From positions 1-5,288 of the forward strand of contig CAMBWL010000069.1 of the NCBI GenBank assembly GCA_945871625.1: 5,288 nt of DNA, written 5' to 3'. Below are positions 1 to 4,454 of this stretch, piece by piece. The number at the start of each line of letters is the position of its first letter. The stretch's first letter is position 1. Source of the stretch: Bifidobacterium breve. GTDB lineage: Bacteria > Actinomycetota > Acidimicrobiia > Acidimicrobiales > Ilumatobacteraceae. A program made the translations under genes and the position numbers. The notes under the pieces are model-generated. The model was not told where the DNA came from. It searched no databases and was given only the letters and a program-made list of their open reading frames with translations.

Positions 1-1676
1 CCGGGCACGGCGGTTTTGACTGCTCGAGCCACATCTATGTAGTAGTCGCCGTCAAAATCTGGGTGGATGCCGCCTTGCAGTGTTACCTCGGTTGCGCCAA
101 GTTGCCACGCTTCGCTGGCGCGCTCGGCGATGTCGTCGAGAGTCAGAAGGTACGGGGTACCGCGCAGGTTCAAACTGAGTGGGCCCTTTGAGAATCCACA
201 AAATTTACATTTGAATGTGCAGACGTTCGTGTAGTTGATGTTGCGGTTGTGCACCCAAGTGACGACATCGCCAACTGCATCTTGGCGCAGACTGTCGGCA
301 AGTTGTGCCACAGCCGTAACTTCGGCGCCCCGTGCGCCAAACAACGAGACGATCTCGCTGTGCCCAACTTCTTGTTGCAATTCGACGCCACGCAAAATCT
401 CGGCGATCGGGCCAGCGATCGTTTTGTTTTCGTTGTGCGCGCCGATCAAAACTGGCGGGGGATTGTTCGCCCCCGAATACCACTGTGTCGAGCGGTGTCC
501 GACCAAAATCACCTCGGCGCCATCGTGAACGACATCGGCTGCCGTAACTTTTTCTGGCCAGACCTGACCTGGGTCGTCGCGACCCAGACCTTCGGCGTCG
601 CTGCGATCCAGAACTTTGAAATACAACGAGTCGTCGAGCCACTTTGTCGGCGCAGTTGCAAACTCTGGATAAATCGTCAGTCTCGGGGCGAGTACCTTTT
701 CACGATTCTCGGTTGCGGCGCGAAGTTTTTCGAGCGAAGGCCACGGGCGTTCGGGGTTGACATGGTCGGCAGTTACCGGCGAGACGCCACCCCAATCGTC
801 AATGCCCGCGTCGAGCAGCACACCAAAGTCGTCGCTCAAGTTTGGCGGGGCCTGCAAGTGAATTTCAGGAGGCAAGATAATGCGTGCTGCCGCGATTGAC
901 CAAAGATATTCGTCCTGTGGACACGGTTTTTCGCGCTGCATAATCGTCAGAGGCTTGGGCAAAAAGTTTTGCACGATCACTTCTTGGATGTGACCGTATT
1001 TTGCGTGCGAAGCGGCGATTGCTTCGAGTGCGTCAATGCGGTCTTGTCGTGTTTCACCGATGCCGATCAAAATTCCCGTCGTGAACGCAATGTTCAATTC
1101 GCCTGCAAAATTCAACGTGTCGAGTCGGCGTTGCGGCTCTTTGTCGGGTGCGCCACGATGGCAATCCAAATCGTCGCGCAACGACTCGATCATCATGCCT
1201 TGTGATGGTGAGACGCGACGCAGCATCGCCAACTCGTCGCGATACAAGGCGCCAGCATTCGCGTGCGGCAATAGACCTGTTTCGCGCAGAACGAGTGCCG
1301 CCATGTCGTGCAGATAGTGCACTGTGCTGTCGTAATTGTTCTGCTTCAACCAGTCGCGGGCAACTTCGTATCGCAACTCAGGTCGTTCGCCGAGCGTGAA
1401 CAACGCTTCGTGGCAACCAACTTTTGCGCCTTGCTTGGCGATCTCAAGAACTTGCTCGGGCGATAGATAAGGATTTTCCAGGCGGGCGGGCGGCTGGGCG
1501 AAAGTGCAGTATCCGCATTTGTCGCGACACAACATTGTCAGAGGTATGAACACTTTTGGCGAAAATGTGATGCGACTGCCAAAAACCTCGTCACGAATTT
1601 TCGTGGCGAGTTGCATCAACTCAGGAGTCGATTGCGAAATTAACGACGAAGACGACGCGTGACGGATCTCAGACAA
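1..1676 (-). CDS. fbiC: FO synthase FbiC (CofG-CofH fusion), 3' end cut off by window edge
   Basis: FbiC is a two-domain radical-SAM enzyme that makes FO, the deazaflavin core of coenzyme F420, from 5-amino-6-ribitylamino-uracil and tyrosine. The frame stays open for 558 codons. The N-terminal CofG domain carries the radical-SAM motif CRDKCGYC (Cys50, Cys54, Cys57), followed by TFAQPPARLENPYLS, a TLGERPE stretch and TTGILIGIGET. The C-terminal CofH domain begins near residue 475, with its own cluster motif CTFKCKFCGF (Cys486, Cys490, Cys493) and the QGGIHPDFDGDYYIDV segment. The full protein is usually over 800 residues, so most of CofH lies outside the window. I chose the TTG at 1674-1676 because GGAGGG lies at 1682-1687, five bases upstream of it. 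The first in-frame ATG (1614-1616) would remove a plausible N-terminal segment. Another gene, the MazF-like toxin, ends 149 bases upstream. Family assignment is very secure; the start is likely. Confidence 0.96.
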   Translation of the reverse strand, partial: MSEIRHASSSSLISQSTPELMQLATKIRDEVFGSRITFSPKVFIPLTMLCRDKCGYCTFAQPPARLENPYLSPEQVLEIAKQGAKVGCHEALFTLGERPELRYEVARDWLKQNNYDSTVHYLHDMAALVLRETGLLPHANAGALYRDELAMLRRVSPSQGMMIESLRDDLDCHRGAPDKEPQRRLDTLNFAGELNIAFTTGILIGIGETRQDRIDALEAIAASHAKYGHIQEVIVQNFLPKPLTIMQREKPCPQDEYLWSIAAARIILPPEIHLQAPPNLSDDFGVLLDAGIDDWGGVSPVTADHVNPERPWPSLEKLRAATENREKVLAPRLTIYPEFATAPTKWLDDSLYFKVLDRSDAEGLGRDDPGQVWPEKVTAADVVHDGAEVILVGHRSTQWYSGANNPPPVLIGAHNENKTIAGPIAEILRGVELQQEVGHSEIVSLFGARGAEVTAVAQLADSLRQDAVGDVVTWVHNRNINYTNVCTFKCKFCGFSKGPLSLNLRGTPYLLTLDDIAERASEAWQLGATEVTLQGGIHPDFDGDYYIDVARAVKTAVP

Positions 1677-1681
1677 CTTGA

Positions 1682-1687
1682 CCCTCC
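1682..1687 (-). promoter_or_regulatory. Strong Shine-Dalgarno deciding the fbiC TTG start
   Basis: Read on the minus strand this is GGAGGG, five bases before the TTG at 1676. It is the best ribosome binding site in the window and is the reason for preferring this rare start over the downstream ATG at 1616, which lacks a comparable site. Confidence 0.75.
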
Positions 1688-1740
1688 GATGGGTTTTGAT
1701 GAAACTATGTTGAGAGCGCCCGACCAATTTTCTTTGCCGT

Positions 1741-1783
1741 GTTAGAGAGGTAAAGACACTTGTATTTGCCGTGCGCCTCTAAC
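1741..1783. repeat. Inverted repeat in the mazF-fbiC gap (possible fbiC leader hairpin)
   Basis: GTTAGAG at 1741-1747 is perfectly repeated in inverted form as CTCTAAC at 1777-1783. Nested inside, GGTAAA at 1749-1754 can pair with TTTGCC at 1765-1770, with one G-U pair on the plus-strand RNA and an A-C mismatch on the minus-strand RNA. The result is an elongated two-part stem between the toxin stop and the fbiC start. No T-run follows on either side, so it is not a standard intrinsic terminator. It could be an fbiC leader structure, a processing site or an operator, since its right arm overlaps the candidate -10 box at 1782-1787. Confidence 0.4.
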
Positions 1784-1810
1784 CGTAGCGCCACCCCCGC
1801 CCCCACGCAA
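1782..1810 (-). promoter_or_regulatory. Weak candidate promoter for fbiC
   Basis: On the minus strand, TTGCGT (1805-1810) and TACGGT (1782-1787) are separated by exactly 17 bases. The -35 matches only its TTG half, and the -10 fits the loose actinobacterial TANNNT pattern. The spacer is a G-run, GGGGGCGGGGGTGGCGC on the minus strand, which is unusual. Transcription from here would give fbiC a leader of roughly 100 bases containing the inverted repeat. This is a pattern match only. Confidence 0.22.
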
Positions 1811-1825
1811 GCCTAAGATTTTTTG

Positions 1826-2143
1826 CTAGTTCAAACCCAGCAAGGCGAAAAGTGCGTCGTCAATCAGCCATTGTTCTTCGGCCTTTACGTGTCCCACCTT
1901 CTTGCCAAGTCGATCAATCGAAACGGCTTTCATTTGTTCGACCATGACTTTTGTCGGCTGGCGTTGAACTTCGATATTTGGGCGAATTGAAGCGTGGAGG
2001 GCGCTTTGTGAAGTTGGAGCGATAATCACCACAGATCTAGGCAACATCGAATTTGACTGCAGAATTACGGCGAAGCGTTTGCCATAAAGCTCGCTGTTGA
2101 CGCCCTTTTTTAGGGTGATCGTGTAGATGTCGCCTCTATTCAT
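1826..2143 (-). CDS. mazF: MazF/PemK-family toxin, probable endoribonuclease
   Basis: MazF-type toxins are small dimeric ribonucleases that cut mRNA at short sequences unless bound by their antitoxin. The 105-residue product has the family layout. It opens with MNRGDIY, then has GKRFAVILQSN containing Arg23, then IIAPTSQ containing Thr44; these two align with the catalytic Arg and Thr of Bacillus MazF (inferred by eye). It continues with VEQMKAVSIDRLGKKVG and a C-terminal helix ending DDALFALLGL. The usual Pro after the key Arg is Phe here. An in-frame ATG at 2242 would add 33 residues translated across the antitoxin gene. The ATG at 2141-2143 is preferred because the RGD motif follows at once and GGAG lies at 2151-2154, seven bases upstream. 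The start overlaps the antitoxin stop by 8 bases, the usual sign of translational coupling. Cleavage specificity cannot be read from sequence. Confidence 0.9.
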   Translation of the reverse strand: MNRGDIYTITLKKGVNSELYGKRFAVILQSNSMLPRSVVIIAPTSQSALHASIRPNIEVQRQPTKVMVEQMKAVSIDRLGKKVGHVKAEEQWLIDDALFALLGLN

Positions 2144-2396
2144 CGAGCAACTCCATGAATTCTGCAAGTCGTTTTGACTCGGCCAGATCTTTTGGATTGG
2201 CATCAAGCGCCGCGATTTCAGCAGCCAAGCGAGTCGGTTCATTTAATGCAGTTGCGGCGTCGAGTATCGCCTGACGTACAGCTTCGGACTGGCTCAAACC
2301 CGTCTGCTGAAGTCGCAACAATGCTCGGCGAGTTTGATCGTCAAGTCTTAGCGAAATTGCTTCTGCCACAAACAGCAATGTATCACGATTTGTCAT
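2136..2396 (-). CDS. Ribbon-helix-helix antitoxin of the MazF-like toxin
   Basis: The 86-residue product would neutralise the toxin encoded just downstream and repress their common promoter. Residues 13-48 (AISLRLDDQT onward, with LSQSEAVRQAIL) fit a ribbon-helix-helix DNA-binding fold: a short strand with alternating ISLRL residues, then two helices. The C-terminal tail is acidic (AESKRLAEFMELLDE), as expected for the part that wraps the toxin. The start is uncertain. The ATG at 2394-2396 has only a weak GAG upstream and lies inside a perfect inverted repeat. A GTG at 2367-2369 begins the protein right at the fold (VAEAISLRL) and lies 7 bases after a TGATACATT extended -10, so it may be the true, leaderless start, giving 77 residues. 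The antitoxin precedes the toxin, the usual order. Confidence 0.85.
   Translation of the reverse strand: MTNRDTLLFVAEAISLRLDDQTRRALLRLQQTGLSQSEAVRQAILDAATALNEPTRLAAEIAALDANPKDLAESKRLAEFMELLDE
2377..2385 (-). promoter_or_regulatory. Extended -10 promoter candidate for the toxin-antitoxin pair
   Basis: On the minus strand this reads TGATACATT, a TG-N-TANNNT extended -10 box. The GTG codon at 2369 follows after 7 bases, the distance at which transcription normally starts, so the message could be leaderless. No good -35 is visible, which extended -10 promoters can tolerate. Confidence 0.4.
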
Positions 2397-2402
2397 ACAA
2401 AT
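2388..2402. promoter_or_regulatory. Candidate operator of the antitoxin (15-bp inverted repeat)
   Basis: ATTTGT and ACAAAT form a perfect 6-3-6 inverted repeat around the central triplet that is the upstream ATG of the antitoxin. It lies just upstream of the TGATACATT box, over the -35 region. Ribbon-helix-helix antitoxins usually bind short symmetric sites at exactly such positions. TCACG also occurs on both sides (2383-2387 and 2406-2410) as a direct repeat. Binding is inferred. Confidence 0.45.
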
Positions 2403-2444
2403 TTCTCACGGTCGATCGCCTTCATTTGCCAAGATGTGTGCGGA

Positions 2445-3221
2445 TTATTTCGAGAGGGCGCTGAAAAGGGCGCGAACATTTTGCCCTGAGATCGGCACGC
2501 GATGCCCGGTGCGCGAAATGAAACCCAGTTGCACGCCGGTCGACGGGTCGAGCACCGTGAAAACTTGCTCGTGGCCATCGGCATCGATGATTACGTCTGT
2601 TAAGAGCGGAACACTTGCGGCTTTCAGCGCTTGTTGCACGAAGCCAGCGCTAAGAACTTCAATCGCAATGTGTTGCACACCCGAACCGTGAGCCGCGAGG
2701 TGTGCGTCCACACTTGGGTCGCCGGGGCCGACCAGCACCACGGTCACGCCGCCAGCGTCGGCAGTGACTATTGCCGAGTCTTGTGTAGGCGTTGTCTTGA
2801 AGCCAAGCGATGTCAAAAACTGAATCGCTGCGGACAAGTCGACAACTGCGACTACGACATGGTCGATGCGACAGGCGACTGTGTCAAGTGCGCTGCGCAA
2901 CGCATCGGCACTCTTGGTCGGCGCAGGTTCTGTGCGGACTTCGGCAATTTCAATGCGATGTGTCTCGGCCAGCAAAATGCGAAACAGCTGTTCGGTGAAA
3001 TCTGGATCGACATCCTTGTCGATTGCCCATTGTCGGCGCAGGTTCAGAACTTCTCGCACTCGCTGGGGTTGCATCACTGCAGTGGCAGTCTCGGCTTTGA
3101 CCGCGGCAACGGTCTTGCATACAGCCATGCGTTCTGCAAGTAGACCAACAATCGCCGCGTCTATTTGATCGATCTTTTTTCGCAGGTCGTTGAGGTCGTT
3201 GGGGTTTTTGGACTCGCTCAT
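2445..3221 (-). CDS. Chorismate mutase (AroQ type) fused to an HPPD-like VOC domain
   Basis: The product has 258 residues. Residues 10-91 resemble the all-helical AroQ chorismate mutase, which converts chorismate to prephenate on the way to phenylalanine and tyrosine. An ungapped alignment by eye to E. coli AroQ keeps Arg14, Arg31, Lys42 and Arg54 (E. coli 11, 28, 39, 51), but Asp48, Glu52 and Gln88 become Gln51, Val55 and Glu91. A linker follows. Residues 118-256 form a vicinal-oxygen-chelate domain with RIDHVVVAV (His121) and GVQHIAIEV (His184). It ends GQNVRALFSALSK, like the catalytic half of 4-hydroxyphenylpyruvate dioxygenase, but the metal-ligand Glu position is Gly233 in LGFISR. The ATG at 3221 is chosen over the one at 3233 because it forms ATGA with the ribE stop and has GGTGG upstream. 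The two genes are therefore probably co-translated. Activity of either half is uncertain, and the VOC half may be regulatory. Confidence 0.85.
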   Translation of the reverse strand: MSESKNPNDLNDLRKKIDQIDAAIVGLLAERMAVCKTVAAVKAETATAVMQPQRVREVLNLRRQWAIDKDVDPDFTEQLFRILLAETHRIEIAEVRTEPAPTKSADALRSALDTVACRIDHVVVAVVDLSAAIQFLTSLGFKTTPTQDSAIVTADAGGVTVVLVGPGDPSVDAHLAAHGSGVQHIAIEVLSAGFVQQALKAASVPLLTDVIIDADGHEQVFTVLDPSTGVQLGFISRTGHRVPISGQNVRALFSALSK

Positions 3222-3817
3222 CGTCGCCACCATTTTTTGGTGCGAGTTGGTTTGGTAGCTGTCGGGTTCATCCGTTCGATGTGTTTGGCCAGCATGTCCA
3301 TTTCAATGTTCACTTTGTCGCCAACTTTGCGCACGCTCAGAGTCGTGACTTGCTCAGTATGGGGAATCACTGCGACGGTAAAAGTATCGGCGGTCAAATT
3401 AAACGCGGTCAGACTGATGCCGTCAACTGTTACCGAACCTTTCTCGACGATCAAGTGCATCAAGTCGCCAGGTATGCGCACGACCAAGTTTGGTGCCGGG
3501 GCGACAATCTCGCCGACGCTGTCGACATGCCCCAAAACTAAATGTCCACCGAGGCGATCACCGAGGGCCATCGGGCGTTCGAGGTTGACGACGTCGCCGA
3601 TTTTCAGCGCGCCAAGATTTGTGCGCGAGAATGTTTCATCGCTGACATCGGTCATCCACGAATTTTTGTCGATTTCGACGACGGTCAGACAGCATCCGTT
3701 TACGGCGATTGACGAGCCGATTTTTGAACCTTCCAACACGGTTTGCGCCGAGATTCGCAGACGCGAACCATTTAGGTCGGCGACCTTGCCAAGTTCTTCA
3801 ACGATGCCAGTGAACAC
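3218..3817 (-). CDS. ribE: Riboflavin synthase, alpha chain
   Basis: Riboflavin synthase dismutates two 6,7-dimethyl-8-ribityllumazine molecules into riboflavin and 5-amino-6-ribitylamino-uracil, the last step of riboflavin synthesis; the released product is also an FbiC substrate. The 199-residue length is typical. Both lumazine-binding barrels are present. The first has MFTGIVEE (1-8) and GSSIAVNGCCLTVV (34-47). The second has LGGHLVLGHVDSVG (89-102), SVTVDGISLT (128-137) and GDKVNIEMDMLAKHIER. A short basic tail (KPTRTKKWWRR) follows. The start is GTG at 3815-3817, fixed by the universal MFTGIVE opening. No Shine-Dalgarno precedes it. A TATAAG box (3832-3837) ends 14 bases upstream, suggesting a very short leader. 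No FMN riboswitch pattern is visible. The stop overlaps the next gene by ATGA. Confidence 0.96.
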   Translation of the reverse strand: MFTGIVEELGKVADLNGSRLRISAQTVLEGSKIGSSIAVNGCCLTVVEIDKNSWMTDVSDETFSRTNLGALKIGDVVNLERPMALGDRLGGHLVLGHVDSVGEIVAPAPNLVVRIPGDLMHLIVEKGSVTVDGISLTAFNLTADTFTVAVIPHTEQVTTLSVRKVGDKVNIEMDMLAKHIERMNPTATKPTRTKKWWRR

Positions 3818-3831
3818 GCCATTTGAGACTA

Positions 3832-3837
3832 CTTATA
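3832..3837 (-). promoter_or_regulatory. Possible -10 box of the ribE promoter
   Basis: The minus strand reads TATAAG, five of six matches to TATAAT, ending 14 bases before the GTG start. That would leave a leader of only about 6-8 bases, consistent with the missing Shine-Dalgarno. No convincing -35 is found at 16-18 bases, so support is weak. Confidence 0.28.
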
Positions 3838-3925
3838 TGGATGCCTTCATGGCGGGTGGTTTCGTCGGTGAAGCGCCGTAGATTGGAGGGGTCCGCTTGG
3901 GCTAATACCTCGGGTGCGATGCCAA

Positions 3926-3989
3926 CGACCAAAAGGTCGGGGCGACCAGATCTCTCAAGGGCCTGCGAGTGCAGCGTCAGATCGAGAGA
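3926..3989 (+). promoter_or_regulatory. Structured leader of rpsO, candidate S15 autoregulatory site
   Basis: Three short arms, CGACC (3926-3930), GGTCG (3935-3939) and CGACC again (3943-3947), allow two mutually exclusive hairpins: the middle arm can pair with either neighbour, across an AAAA or a GGG loop. Downstream, TCTCTC (3951-3956) pairs perfectly with GAGAGA (3984-3989), enclosing a small CTGC-GAGT-GCAG hairpin (3963-3974). The last stem ends just before the AAAGG (3995-3999) ribosome binding site. S15 represses its own translation through leader structures in several bacteria; that this is such a site is inferred. The rpsO promoter should lie upstream, within about 3840-3925, but I find no convincing -35/-10 pair there. 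Confidence 0.45.
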
Positions 3990-4009
3990 ATTCGAAAGGC
4001 AGAAAAGAA

Positions 4010-4273
4010 ATGGCGATTAGTCCAACAAAAGACGTAATCAGCAAACACGGACAGCACGCAAAAGACTCCGGTTCACCAGAAGTACAAATTGCACTTCTCA
4101 CTGAGCGCATTAACAGTCTCACCGAGCATTTGAAGAGCCATGTTAAGGACCACCACTCACGTCGTGGCCTGTTGATGATGGTTGGTCGTCGTCGCCGAAT
4201 GCTTGACTATGTTCGTGCAAATGACATCGAGAAGTATCGAAAACTTCTTGAGTCGCTTGACTTGCGTCGTTAA
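4010..4273 (+). CDS. rpsO: 30S ribosomal protein S15
   Basis: S15 binds the central domain of 16S rRNA early in assembly of the small subunit. The 87-residue product matches the family over its whole length. Diagnostic stretches are [21 protein letters not shown] (residues 21-41), DHHSRRGLL (47-55), the basic [11 protein letters not shown], and the C-terminal [14 protein letters not shown]. The ATG at 4010 gives the standard MAISPTK start. An in-frame ATG at 3914 would add 32 residues with no family counterpart and is rejected. The ribosome binding site is modest (AAAGG at 3995-3999, ten bases away). pnp follows 181 bases downstream on the same strand, the widely conserved order. Confidence 0.98.
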   Translation: MAISPTKDVISKHGQHAKDSGSPEVQIALLTERINSLTEHLKSHVKDHHSRRGLLMMVGRRRRMLDYVRANDIEKYRKLLESLDLRR

Positions 4274-4304
4274 TCAGTTTCAAATTAATAAATAGAAAAA
4301 ACAT

Positions 4305-4439
4305 AACCAACGAACATAATAAAGTTGGTTGTCAGTTGAGTATTTCGCAGGCTGCAAGAAAGTTTGCGAGGTTTCCAACTGGGAACCGACAATTTGTTCG
4401 GCACATAAGTCTGTGGCTCCGTAAATAAACGGCGCAGAC
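4305..4439 (+). promoter_or_regulatory. Hairpin-rich rpsO-pnp intergenic region, likely pnp leader or processing site
   Basis: This 181-base gap (4274-4454) starts AT-rich and then holds a row of stems. AACCAAC/GTTGGTT (4305-4311/4324-4330) has a 12-base loop. TCGCA/TGCGA pairs at 4345-4349/4365-4369. GGTTTCC/GGGAACC (4370-4376/4381-4387) has an AACT loop and one G-U pair. A competing CCGA/TCGG stem sits at 4386-4389/4398-4401. The largest is GTCTGTG/CGCAGAC (4409-4415/4433-4439), extended inside by CCG/CGG with a 3-base bulge. The last stem ends 3 bases before the pnp ribosome binding site. In E. coli and Streptomyces the rpsO-pnp spacer is cut by RNase III, and in E. coli this underlies PNPase autocontrol. 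That role here is inferred. No T-run marks a terminator, so some read-through from rpsO is expected. Confidence 0.5.
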
Positions 4440-4442
4440 ACG

Positions 4443-4448
4443 AAAGGA
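4443..4448 (+). promoter_or_regulatory. Ribosome binding site of pnp
   Basis: AAAGGA lies six bases before the ATG at 4455 and directly after the last leader stem (ending 4439), so folding of that stem could affect access to it. Confidence 0.7.
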
Positions 4449-4454
4449 ATAATC

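Noticed and set aside
249..899. Long plus-strand open frame (216 codons)
   Set aside because: It is antisense to fbiC, whose frame carries clear family motifs throughout; the product resembles nothing I recognise.
1784..1826. Intrinsic terminator after the toxin gene
   Set aside because: The short A-run on the minus strand just past the stop is not preceded by a GC-rich hairpin, and the later inverted repeat has no T-run.
2144..2242. Longer MazF start at the in-frame ATG at 2242
   Set aside because: The extra 33 residues are translated across the antitoxin gene and precede the conserved MNRGD opening, and GGAG marks the ATG at 2143.
3165..3881. Long plus-strand open frame (238 codons)
   Set aside because: It is antisense to ribE, which is certain; low-complexity Ser/Thr/Arg-rich composition suggests a shadow frame.
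3798..3932. A 44-codon minus-strand frame with a TTG start, overlapping the ribE start, with protein-like composition ([18 protein letters not shown] in its upstream part)
   Set aside because: It has no ribosome binding site and no family I recognise, and the open frame continues antisense into rpsO. It may be chance, or the remnant of a gene once upstream of ribE; I cannot tell which.
3818..3960. FMN riboswitch upstream of ribE
   Set aside because: I see none of the conserved riboswitch core segments on the minus strand, and the apparent leader is too short.
3914..4009. Upstream in-frame ATG extension of rpsO
   Set aside because: It would add 32 residues not found in S15 and would place the structured leader inside coding sequence.
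4274..4345. Intrinsic terminator after rpsO
   Set aside because: The AACCAAC/GTTGGTT stem is AT-containing and is followed by mixed sequence rather than a T-run; a processing role fits better.
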